Shown here one piece after another: positions 1 to 8,043 of a DNA stretch of 29,157 nt. The notes beneath the pieces are model-generated. The model saw only the letters and a program-made list of their open reading frames with translations. It was not told the DNA's origin and ran no database searches. Numbering within the stretch: the stretch's first letter is position 1; each line of letters starts with the position of its first letter. The stretch is from JASSUD01 sp031963005 (GTDB taxonomy: Bacteria; Pseudomonadota; Gammaproteobacteria; Burkholderiales; Burkholderiaceae): the NCBI GenBank assembly GCA_031963005.1, contig JASSUL010000017.1, forward strand, positions 1 to 29,157. Direction: 5' to 3'. A program made the translations under genes and the position numbers.

Positions 1-384
1 GAGATTATCCTTTGTACCAAACTTTTTTAATGCTAGTGGTATATCGTTTGGATCAGAAATCCGCAGGCGATGGATAAAATCACGGCTTATTTGCTCAGTA
101 GGTTTATTAACGCACCGCAGATTTGCAAAAGCTTCAGGTGGTAAAACCCCCATAATTTGGAGTTGTATTTTCACTGGAAGCTTGGAGAAGGGGAAAGGGG
201 TTTGGGCTATTTCTAGCGCACCCTGATGGGGATGGCTGCGTAAAGGAGATAGAGGAGATAATGTGTCATTTGACACAGAGTTTTTTACTTCTCTCTGTTG
301 AGCAGTCCGAGTACTCTGCTCTAAGCTATCACTATATGGTGATTGCCGGGAGGGGATATGAGATGTATTAGATGGGATTTTCAT
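1..384 (-). CDS. F-box domain protein, N-terminal part, cut by the left edge
   Basis: The frame opens with ATG at 382-384 and reads 128 codons without a stop to base 1, so the C-terminus lies outside the window. The first ~65 residues are Ser/Pro/Gln-rich and look disordered (starting MKIPSNTSHIPSRQSPYSDS). About residues 66-105 fit an F-box: the core FSKLPVKIQLQIMGVLPPEA is followed by FANLRCVNKPTEQISRDF, matching the usual LPxEI...I...L...L..V.K pattern. F-boxes bind Skp1 in eukaryotic SCF ubiquitin ligases and are rare in bacteria outside intracellular symbionts and pathogens, where they are secreted effectors. It follows aroE on the same strand after a 114-base gap. A second F-box frame lies at 26172-27236. 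The F-box call is by motif reading only; the effector role is inferred, and the substrate-binding part is not visible. Confidence 0.7.
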   Translation of the reverse strand, partial: MKIPSNTSHIPSRQSPYSDSLEQSTRTAQQREVKNSVSNDTLSPLSPLRSHPHQGALEIAQTPFPFSKLPVKIQLQIMGVLPPEAFANLRCVNKPTEQISRDFIHRLRISDPNDIPLALKKFGTKDNL

Positions 385-498
385 ATTAAAAACCTACGCA
401 AAAAATGGATGAAAATCATTAAATAGCCATTAGCATTAGTACTGCCATCGAGATAGTGGCTGGCGTATTATCAAAAACAGTGTGTGCCGTATATTTTT

Positions 499-1401
499 CT
501 ATGCAGCAGCAGAGCTTAGTAATTTATCCCGCAATGCGGTAAGGACGGGCTCTATATGTGGATGTACTCCTCGCCATAAGTAGAAAGACTCTGCGGCTTG
601 TTCTACTAACATCCCTAATCCATCTACTGCATGCGCACCATGATCCCAGGCTTGTTGCATAAAGGGGGTGGGGTTGGCGCTATACATCATGTCGTAGGCT
701 AGGGTATTTGCAGTATTCCAGGCCGAGGGATCGATATCTAGTTGGGCTCCTTCCAGGCTGGCGGAGCTGGCGTTGATGATTAGGTCGAAAGCGCCGAGCT
801 GCTGAGTATCTGCGGCCGTGTGTAATCTGCACTGATAGGCCGCTGCATGCGCGGCAAAATGGGTAATCAATGCTTCTGCACGCGCAATCGTGCGATTCAG
901 AATCACTATCTCTGCAGGCTGTGTTTCTATCAATGTAGCCAGTGCTCCCCGCGCGGCTCCCCCTGCGCCGAGTACTAGCACACGCGCTGCTTGCAATGGG
1001 CGGTGCATATGCCGTGCTAAATCGCGTACCAGTCCTATACCGTCGGTATTGTCTCCATACCAATGTATTTTCCCCAGCGTGTTATCGCGTTCTACACGCA
1101 AGGTATTCACGGCTCCTGCCATCGCTGCACGCGGGGAAAGGGCGTTTGCCATTGCATGCGCTGCTTGTTTAAACGGCAGCGTCACGTTTAATCCTTGCCC
1201 ACCTTGTTCTGCAAAAGCCGTTGCAGTTGCCACAAAACCATCTGGTGGGGCGGGGAGACGGGTGTATTCAAGAATCTGTTGGGTTTGGCGAGCAAATTCG
1301 GTGTGAATCCACGGGGATTGGCTATGCGAGACGGGGTGGCCGATGACGGCATAGCGGTCTATGCGAAAGATGTCATTTACGGATGGGTTAGAGGCGTGCA
1401 T
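499..1401 (-). CDS. aroE: Shikimate dehydrogenase AroE
   Basis: NADP-dependent reduction of 3-dehydroshikimate to shikimate in the chorismate pathway, in the cytosol. Visible landmarks: the shikimate pocket YAVIGHPVSHSQSPWIH near the N-terminus, NVTLPFKQAA with the catalytic lysine, GDNTDGIGLVRDL with the catalytic Asp, the Rossmann loop GAGGAARGAL, and NRT, which is typical for binding the NADP phosphate. The C-terminal GLGMLVEQAAESFYLWRG is also family-typical. The frame can start at a TTG (1417-1419), but I prefer the ATG at 1399-1401, giving 300 aa, slightly long for AroE because of a short N-terminal extension. In Burkholderia relatives aroE usually lies close to an RNB ribonuclease gene (from memory). 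Here 9 kb of accessory genes separate them, and an F-box gene follows. Confidence 0.95.
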   Translation of the reverse strand: MHASNPSVNDIFRIDRYAVIGHPVSHSQSPWIHTEFARQTQQILEYTRLPAPPDGFVATATAFAEQGGQGLNVTLPFKQAAHAMANALSPRAAMAGAVNTLRVERDNTLGKIHWYGDNTDGIGLVRDLARHMHRPLQAARVLVLGAGGAARGALATLIETQPAEIVILNRTIARAEALITHFAAHAAAYQCRLHTAADTQQLGAFDLIINASSASLEGAQLDIDPSAWNTANTLAYDMMYSANPTPFMQQAWDHGAHAVDGLGMLVEQAAESFYLWRGVHPHIEPVLTALRDKLLSSAAA

Positions 1402-1640
1402 ATTCGGGGCGGGAATCAAATAGAGGGAGTGTTTTTAAGCGCGTAGAAACGATGGGTTTTCGGTTTTGTTATAGGATACTACTAACTTAATGATATCAAA
1501 GCATGGATGAGTTGGATCGCTTCGTTTTATAAAGAGAAGTTTCGCTGAATATGCTCAGAGTTTTTATTTTTTCACATTTAATAGCTTATGGGGATGTATT
1601 GCGGATAGAGGCTTGATCTTTAATTCTTGGAAGGTGCGTC

Positions 1641-1955
1641 ATGAATATCGCGAAGTATATAACCACTTCATTTAAGAGGATGGGGAAAGTTATTTCTGAT
1701 CATAAAGAAAGATTGGGGTTTTCTTCGGGGGATAGTGGTAGAGCTAGTGCATCTTTAAAAATGGGTTTAAGTGCAAAGAATAATAATATTGGAAATAATA
1801 TTTTTTCTGGAAATAAAGTAAATATTAATTTTTATAGTAAAACGCCTGACTCTAAAAATCAGGCGTTTTCTAATAATAAAATGCAATTACGAAATTTTCA
1901 AGATCACCAAAGGGTGGATGGGGAATTTACTTCATTAAATAGTAGAAGATCATAG
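1641..1955 (+). CDS. Small Asn/Ser-rich hypothetical protein
   Basis: A 104-codon frame on the strand opposite to all its neighbours. It is preceded by a convincing ribosome-binding site, GGAAGGTG at about 1629-1636, well spaced from the ATG, which is the main reason to believe in it. The product is basic at the N-terminus (MNIAKYITTSFKRMGKVISD), then low-complexity and rich in Asn, Ser and Lys, with no recognised domain, signal peptide or membrane segment. The DNA is AT-rich like the other accessory genes. An 11-bp perfect hairpin lies inside the frame at 1839-1869. Either the ORF is real and contains a terminator-like element, or its second half is non-coding. The Ser/Asn-rich character recalls the N-termini of the nearby F-box and WD40 proteins, so it may be a truncated relative of that set; this is speculation. 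Confidence 0.45.
   Translation: MNIAKYITTSFKRMGKVISDHKERLGFSSGDSGRASASLKMGLSAKNNNIGNNIFSGNKVNINFYSKTPDSKNQAFSNNKMQLRNFQDHQRVDGEFTSLNSRRS
1839..1869. terminator. Bidirectional terminator-like hairpin inside the 1641-1955 ORF
   Basis: Arms AAAACGCCTGA (1839-1849) and TCAGGCGTTTT (1859-1869) are perfectly complementary over 11 bp, with a 9-base loop. Each strand has a GC-rich stem ending in TTTT, so it could work both ways. On the minus strand it lies about 190 bases after the stop of the NACHT-WD40 gene and before aroE, a natural place to end that transcript. On the plus strand it would stop transcription two thirds of the way through the small ORF. Confidence 0.6.
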
Positions 1956-2059
1956 TGCATATTCTATTATATATTCCATCCAGCCATTCGGGTAAATTGT
2001 TGAGTAAAATGAAAATGGTCAATCTAAGATAATTGTAAGGTTATATCATATATAAATCC

Positions 2060-5000
2060 CTAGGATTCTATTGCAGTAGATTCAGTTTTTGAATTAAAAG
2101 ATCCAAAAAGCTCCATATTACTGGCACTTAAATCCTGTGCTTCTTCATATGAAGCGCCCTCTAACGTTAATGCAGGATATGATGCAGACCATATAAATCG
2201 GATATCCAATGGTATTTCTGGGGTAGAAATAACTTGCAAAAAGAAGGCGTTACCGTTTTTACCAGAGAGGAATATTTTATCTTCTTGCCAACTTATTTTT
2301 TCAATTTCTTCTGTAAATCCATACTCAATAGTTTGTATGGATTCCCCTGTAGAGATTGAATATATGACGAGCCGAGTTTGTTCGCCGACAGCAAGCCATT
2401 TTTCATCAGGTGAGAATGCAAACTGAATATTTTTAGTTGTACCAGTAGTAAAGCAGTGTTTTATATATGAAGCGCCAGATTTTTCAAATTTTGAGGTCGG
2501 TTCGGGATTGTTTTTAAAGTCTAACTGGCTATTTTTTAAATCGTATAGCCATATTTTCTTGGGTTTTCCAACCAGAACTTCCTTGCCATATAAGTCATTG
2601 GTGAAAGCTAACCATGTCCCTTTCGGAGAAAGGGTGGGATTTATTACATAGATATCCTCTTCGATGTCCAAGACTTCTCTTTGCGCTATTTCGGCATCTC
2701 TATATACTGGGGTAGAGTATAAAATTCTTCCTGGCTCATCAGATTTTATTGGATATTGCGTGATATTTTGGGTTTTATAATTAACAAAGAAATATTCGCT
2801 ATCCGATGAAAATGACGCTATATAATCAAATGGAATGCGTGGAATAAAGCGTTCATAAATAAGGCAACCCTCAGAGCCTTTTTCTAAAGACCAAAGTTGC
2901 ACATGATACATATATTTATCATTGCCTTTCTCTTTGTCTTCTTTAATTTCTTTTAGTGTTATTAATTGTTTACTATCTTGTGAAAAAGTAGTGAGGCAAA
3001 AGCAAAAGTGTTGTATTTTAAATGTATACTCAGTGGAGTTGATTAATGAACGGCATACTATATCGCCAGATTTATAATCACGCCATGCAAGCCATTGATT
3101 ATCTGGTGAAAATACCATAGATTCAACATATTCTGAGACTTGGCCTATTTTTTGGGAAGATGTAAGGTTTGTTGTATGCAGCCAAAGAGCGCCTTGAACA
3201 TCTAAACTCGTAATATGCGTTCCTTTGGGAGAAAGGACACCATTCCGCATGTGCGTTTTTACGCGTGGAGAATAATCCATCGGTATTTTGTCGAGTTCCC
3301 AATATTTCGTAATATAGGAATCACTTTGAATACCAAAATCCTTTTCTATAGATTCGTCGGTGCTATAGAAGCGATTTTTGGATGTAGTGTATATCGTGGC
3401 ACTATCCTTTGAAAAAGTGATGCGCTCTATGCTACGTGTATGTCCATTAATGGTATGTAAATGTTTACCAGTAGGCATATCCCATAATTGGATGGCGTAG
3501 TCATCTCCTCCAGAGGCAAGTAATGTCCCGCATGGCGATATATCCATTGCGCGTACCGCTTGAGCATGCCCTGATAATATGCGCTCTGGCACTTCTTGCT
3601 GGTCCAAAGACCAGATATGCACGGTGCCATTGTCATTGCCTGCAATAATTTTCATGCCGTCTGATGAAATCAGAAGACTGTGCGTAATGGCGGTATTGGG
3701 AAGCACATAAGAGGAATTTTTGTAGCGTGTATTTGATCCCCAAACATGTATATGGATCTTTGCGTCTTGTGTTCCGAAAGCAACCATCCCATTGGATGAG
3801 ATCGCTAAACTGGTAATGGCGCTCTGACTTTCAAAAACATGTCTAGGTGTCTTGGTTTGAAGAGTAGACTCATCGATGGTCTCTGTTGACCAAATTTTAA
3901 TAAGGCTCTTTTCCTGCGCTGAGCTGATTTTTAGTCTGCTTTTCTTTACGAGACCGGCTGATGCAGCGAAGTGGCCTTTATCGCATAGTGCAATATGTTG
4001 GATACGATCCTCGTGTTTGAAAAAAGCTTGCGGTTTTTTAGTTTCTAGTGACCAGACTGCAAGAAGGCCGCTCTCCTCTAGAAAAAGTAAACTTTCACCA
4101 TTGGCAGATAGGGTAAGCGGTAAAGCATCGCGATGGCCTTTTCCAAAAGGGTGGGGTGTAGGTTCATAGGTGCTAACTCCGTTAACATAATCACTTTCTA
4201 GAAAGTCATAGCAGTTTACGAGACTACTTACTCCTTTTACTGGAGTATATATATAACTGACGGATTCATTGGTCGCTAAGCAAGGGGCAAGCTGGCTTTT
4301 TGAAGCGGCAGACATTTTAAAAACGATCCCCTCACCAAAAATAGCATCCTTCAAACAAGCCTTATCCAAATTCACTCCACGCATCCAAGCGCCGGTGAAA
4401 TTCACTGCGGTTAAATTGGCTCCTGCTAGTTGGGTGTGATCCAGTACCGCATAACTGAGGTTTGCTCCACGCAGTGTCACTCCCCTCAGATCTCGGTCGC
4501 TAAAAGGGATCTTCGCTTTTGCTAAAATCGTCGCTGCATTTGCTGCGGCAATAGGCGATGGGTTCTTTTCGGATTTGGTGCGCTCTATTTGATCCCATAG
4601 CGCTTTTTCAGATAAAGTGCCTCGACGAACGAAATCCGCCAAGAATTCTATCAACAAGGGTTTATCGGTTAAATCGATTTTATCTAGTTCATTCTCTATG
4701 TCGTCTGCTATCGCACAGCATGCTGCATATTGCTCTAAAGAGTAATCGATAAAGGTAGGGATTCCATGCTCATCTTTCATGAAGGGGCCGATGGCATATA
4801 AGAGTTGATGCATTTTGTCATCGCCAAAAAAGTATTTGTCTACTTCGTTGCAGACTGCATCAGTTGCCTCATAATCATAAAATAGTGCCAAATGCAGTTT
4901 GACTAATGCCAGAGCCCCTTTCTTGGCATATTCCATCCCTAATGTAGCAATTCCATTGGGAATTTCTATTAATGTATTTCGGACGTCTTTTTCTGCTTCG

Positions 5001-7585
5001 GTCAGGGGCATGCGCATTAAATAATGATGTGCCTCTTGCCAGCATTGCTCTAAATATTCCTCATAAAATTCCCCTAAGGTCGGTATTGCCGATACGCTTT
5101 TGAGTTGTGGCAAGGTTTGTAGCAGTAGGCGTAGCGTCAATGGGCGTTCTAATAGAGTTTCTATGTCCTCTAGTTGCGCTAATTTTGCCTCGTATTCTTG
5201 CGCGGACCATGCGGTAGATTTTGCATAATGGGCAATATAAGCGTCCTGTTGTGTTTTAGAAAAGGGTCCTATATAGCACTCTTGTAGTAACTCTGGACTC
5301 CCTACAGGATGAAAGTATTTTTGATACCCTGTTTGAAAACAATCCGGACGGCTGACTACCATAAACTGGGTATTTTTCCATCGTCCTAATTCATTCCCTT
5401 CGTAAAAAGCAAAGTGACGCTCTCGCATCTTATCGTAGCCGTCAAAAATAAAGACGCAGCGTTGATGTACTCGTAATTGTTCAATTTGCTCCTCGGTAAA
5501 ACCTTGATTACTTAAAAAGTTTTCAATAATCTGGCCATTGGGGTTTTTTATATTTTGGAGCGGAATAAAAATAAATAAAGCTTGGTTAGCATCAAACGGG
5601 GTCGTGTATTGCTGGAGTTTTTCTCGCATGAAATGATAATTAAAAGTCGATTTCCCCGAGCCTGCGTCGCCTAATAGCAGTAATACTTTTTTATCTTTAG
5701 TCTGCAAGAAAGTATCTACCAGAGCATGCAATTCTTGTAATGGAAGGCTTAGTCTTTGGGCCGAGTCTTGTAATGGACCCATTCGTCCTTGAGCATAGCC
5801 TTTTAAAGGCACGTACTGAGATAGTGCATTGCGGAATTCTCCGGAGCTGTTGAGATATCGCATGAAGTGATCGTTTAATTTTTGTATTTTGCGATGCAAT
5901 TCAGTGCGGGGTTCTTGTTGTTGGAAGCGCCGTATTTCAAACTGCTGAAAGATCTGCTTCTGCTGTTTATGGATCGCTTGTTTTAATAGCGAGTGGGAAT
6001 CGGTATTAGGCTGCATTTGCCAAAATACAGACCATACAGAAGCGAGATTGGAGGAGGGAATGGGGGTAGAAAGGTCATTAAATATCCATTGCTTTGCCGC
6101 GTGCTCTAGTATTTGATGCTCGCTCCAATAGGCCTGCAGCTTTTTATGCTTCTCTAGCAATGGATTCACTATGGTTTGCGCCTGTTTGCGCATTTGTGGA
6201 TGAGTATGGTGAGCGGCCATGGTGTGCAATACGGTGCAGATTCTGCGTAGGCATTCTTTATGCTGGGCATTTTTATTGGCTCCTAAGAAAGCGACAAACT
6301 TTTCCCATTCGCCGTTTTTTAATAATAGCTCGGCACCGCGCGCCGCTATATACCACTCTTGAGTCCATGCTTGAGGTAAGGCTTGCCGAAGATGTTTAAA
6401 CGCATTGGATAGTTCGCCCACCTCTTGTTTGGTAACAACGCTGGCCAAGGCCGTAGTAGCCGCAACCGCATGAATAGCATGCTGAGTAAACGCATTCCCC
6501 GCACCTTCATTATTTCCCATATGCGTGAGCGCTTGCCGTGTATACCGTGCTTCGTGGCGAATGACGGTATGGCTATAGTCACTCAGCGTGCTGAGTGCTT
6601 TATCCAGTGTGTTATGGACATCTTGATTAATACCGCTTATTCCCGCAGACACCAAAAGATCCAGTATTTCTGTTAGAGGCGCTAAAGCAGCTTGTAGGGG
6701 GAGGATATTTTTTTCTCTGGGAAGCGTATCAAGATGCTGCTGTAGTTTAGGAAGAAAGCCCGTCAAGGTACGCAGCAAGTGAAATTCTGGCGACTGTTTA
6801 TCGCGTATTTCAAAGGGATAATCTTTAATAGTGAGCGCTAAGGCTTGTGTTGTGAGCATATCCAGTAAAGGATTCGTTCCAGATAACGCTTTCACCAGAG
6901 CATCAACGAGCAAACTGTATATCTCCGTGTCTTTGAACAGGCGAAGATGCACGATTTCCTGCAGATGTTCCTTTGTCAGTACTTTGTCTGGGGCGCTAAA
7001 GAGTTGGATCGTAGCCCGCGCTAATTCGCGCATGCTTTCTAGCTCTGATTTTTTAGGATAAGGATCCTGGGCCAGCAGGTTATAGCGAGCCGCTAAATGT
7101 TGGGTATGGCGAATAGGGGTGTCCAGGATATCCTGCGTACAGAGACCAGACGAAGTGGGCTGTACATCGGAGATCGACAGATTTTGCAGCGTTAGCGGGT
7201 TTTTTCTCCTCATCCGAAAATCAAAAAGTGATTTCAAAGTGCTCGGGAGCAGGGGAGTATCCGCTAGAGGTTCGATTTCAGCAGGGATGAACTTGAGCGC
7301 TTTTTCTGCATCTTCAGGTAAGGCAGAAGCGGCTTTTTTATAAGCCTCACGCGCTTCCTCATACTTTCCCTTACTGGCGTATGCATGGCCTTGTTGTATC
7401 GCTTTTCGAGCCGCTGCAATTTGGGGCTGAGAAGCTTGAGTGGACGTTTTGGAGGGAGCAGCGGTTCTTTGTGGATTGCGAGGAGGCTTGACTAAAGAAG
7501 GGAGCGTATTTTGGGTAGCATTATGGTTGGCGTTGGTTTGAAGTCGCGCATTCGATGGCGTAGTAGGAGCAATACGGCTAAACAT
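2060..7585 (-). CDS. NACHT NTPase with pentapeptide repeats and C-terminal WD40 propeller (STAND-type)
   Basis: A 1841-aa modular protein. Residues 1-55 are Thr/Pro/Asn/Gln-rich and disordered. Residues ~56-95 look like one TPR-type helical hairpin (AYASKGKYEEAREAYKKAAS). Residues ~100-620 are mostly helical with no clear family. The NACHT module has Walker A GDAGSGKS at 639-646 and Walker B CVFIFDGYDKM at 710-720, followed by a sensor-like VVSRPD. Residues ~1029-1084 carry pentapeptide repeats (LRGANLSYAVLDHTQLAGAN). From ~1110 to ~1815 there are WD40-like blades, clearest in LLASGGDDYAIQLWDMPTGK. A non-repetitive tail follows. The start is set by an AGGAAAGGAAAT ribosome-binding site just upstream of the ATG. 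NACHT proteins are nucleotide-switch receptors: animal NLRs and bacterial anti-phage bNACHT proteins share this core. In a symbiont it could be a host-directed effector or a phage sensor; no effector enzyme domain is recognisable. The propeller half is visibly more AT-rich than the NACHT half. Confidence 0.85.
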   Translation of the reverse strand: MFSRIAPTTPSNARLQTNANHNATQNTLPSLVKPPRNPQRTAAPSKTSTQASQPQIAAARKAIQQGHAYASKGKYEEAREAYKKAASALPEDAEKALKFIPAEIEPLADTPLLPSTLKSLFDFRMRRKNPLTLQNLSISDVQPTSSGLCTQDILDTPIRHTQHLAARYNLLAQDPYPKKSELESMRELARATIQLFSAPDKVLTKEHLQEIVHLRLFKDTEIYSLLVDALVKALSGTNPLLDMLTTQALALTIKDYPFEIRDKQSPEFHLLRTLTGFLPKLQQHLDTLPREKNILPLQAALAPLTEILDLLVSAGISGINQDVHNTLDKALSTLSDYSHTVIRHEARYTRQALTHMGNNEGAGNAFTQHAIHAVAATTALASVVTKQEVGELSNAFKHLRQALPQAWTQEWYIAARGAELLLKNGEWEKFVAFLGANKNAQHKECLRRICTVLHTMAAHHTHPQMRKQAQTIVNPLLEKHKKLQAYWSEHQILEHAAKQWIFNDLSTPIPSSNLASVWSVFWQMQPNTDSHSLLKQAIHKQQKQIFQQFEIRRFQQQEPRTELHRKIQKLNDHFMRYLNSSGEFRNALSQYVPLKGYAQGRMGPLQDSAQRLSLPLQELHALVDTFLQTKDKKVLLLLGDAGSGKSTFNYHFMREKLQQYTTPFDANQALFIFIPLQNIKNPNGQIIENFLSNQGFTEEQIEQLRVHQRCVFIFDGYDKMRERHFAFYEGNELGRWKNTQFMVVSRPDCFQTGYQKYFHPVGSPELLQECYIGPFSKTQQDAYIAHYAKSTAWSAQEYEAKLAQLEDIETLLERPLTLRLLLQTLPQLKSVSAIPTLGEFYEEYLEQCWQEAHHYLMRMPLTEAEKDVRNTLIEIPNGIATLGMEYAKKGALALVKLHLALFYDYEATDAVCNEVDKYFFGDDKMHQLLYAIGPFMKDEHGIPTFIDYSLEQYAACCAIADDIENELDKIDLTDKPLLIEFLADFVRRGTLSEKALWDQIERTKSEKNPSPIAAANAATILAKAKIPFSDRDLRGVTLRGANLSYAVLDHTQLAGANLTAVNFTGAWMRGVNLDKACLKDAIFGEGIVFKMSAASKSQLAPCLATNESVSYIYTPVKGVSSLVNCYDFLESDYVNGVSTYEPTPHPFGKGHRDALPLTLSANGESLLFLEESGLLAVWSLETKKPQAFFKHEDRIQHIALCDKGHFAASAGLVKKSRLKISSAQEKSLIKIWSTETIDESTLQTKTPRHVFESQSAITSLAISSNGMVAFGTQDAKIHIHVWGSNTRYKNSSYVLPNTAITHSLLISSDGMKIIAGNDNGTVHIWSLDQQEVPERILSGHAQAVRAMDISPCGTLLASGGDDYAIQLWDMPTGKHLHTINGHTRSIERITFSKDSATIYTTSKNRFYSTDESIEKDFGIQSDSYITKYWELDKIPMDYSPRVKTHMRNGVLSPKGTHITSLDVQGALWLHTTNLTSSQKIGQVSEYVESMVFSPDNQWLAWRDYKSGDIVCRSLINSTEYTFKIQHFCFCLTTFSQDSKQLITLKEIKEDKEKGNDKYMYHVQLWSLEKGSEGCLIYERFIPRIPFDYIASFSSDSEYFFVNYKTQNITQYPIKSDEPGRILYSTPVYRDAEIAQREVLDIEEDIYVINPTLSPKGTWLAFTNDLYGKEVLVGKPKKIWLYDLKNSQLDFKNNPEPTSKFEKSGASYIKHCFTTGTTKNIQFAFSPDEKWLAVGEQTRLVIYSISTGESIQTIEYGFTEEIEKISWQEDKIFLSGKNGNAFFLQVISTPEIPLDIRFIWSASYPALTLEGASYEEAQDLSASNMELFGSFNSKTESTAIES

Positions 7586-8043
7586 ACTATTTCCTTTCCT
7601 TTTTTATTATTTAACAAAGCACACTTTTGCTAAGTGAAATATCGATTAATGATTGTGAGTGAAGTAGAAGAAGGTTTTTCTGGACAGCATATGAAGCATG
7701 CTCATTCTTAAAATGGATGAGCATGATTTTCATGAATGCTTTGGGAAATTTATTAATTAATTTTAGGGCAAGTCCCAAAAGTAGTGCATATTAATCTGTA
7801 GCAAAAAACGACATATTTTGCTTGCTGATGTAAATATAGGATAACTCCTATCACTTATAAGAATGTATGCGCTGTATTGAAGAAGTTTTATATGGTGGGG
7901 AATGAAAAAACTATGTGTGCTTTTTGAATATTTTATATATACGCGCACATAGTCTTAAGAAGAGAGGAGTATCCCAGTTTGGAATACTCCTTCTTTAATG
8001 AATAGATGTGTTGATATTGATCTCTGCTTGATATATATCAATG
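7586..8043. other. Intergenic region between the two WD40-type genes
   Basis: This 458-base AT-rich gap separates two same-strand genes. On the minus strand it carries the end of the 734-aa gene (twin hairpins at 7905-7990), then an imperfect hairpin at 7697-7725 (arms CATGCTCAT / ATGAGCATG), then the leader and ribosome-binding site of the NACHT-WD40 gene. The strong terminator suggests the NACHT gene has its own promoter here, but I could not pick a confident -35/-10 pair. A 61-codon open frame at 7763-7948 looks like chance. Confidence 0.5.
7905..7990 (-). terminator. Twin-hairpin terminator after the coiled-coil/propeller gene
   Basis: Reading the minus strand away from the stop at 8044, the first hairpin has arms GGAATACTCC (7981-7990) and GGAGTATCCC (7966-7975), with one weak pair. 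The second has arms GCGCACATAG (7943-7952) and CTATGTGTGC (7911-7920), with one wobble pair and a 22-base loop. The second is followed directly by six T on the minus strand (A run at 7905-7910), the canonical Rho-independent layout. Confidence 0.65.

Noticed and set aside
7763..7948. 61-codon minus-strand ORF in the gap between the propeller genes
   Set aside because: It overlaps the terminator hairpin at 7905-7952 and has no ribosome-binding site or recognisable protein character.
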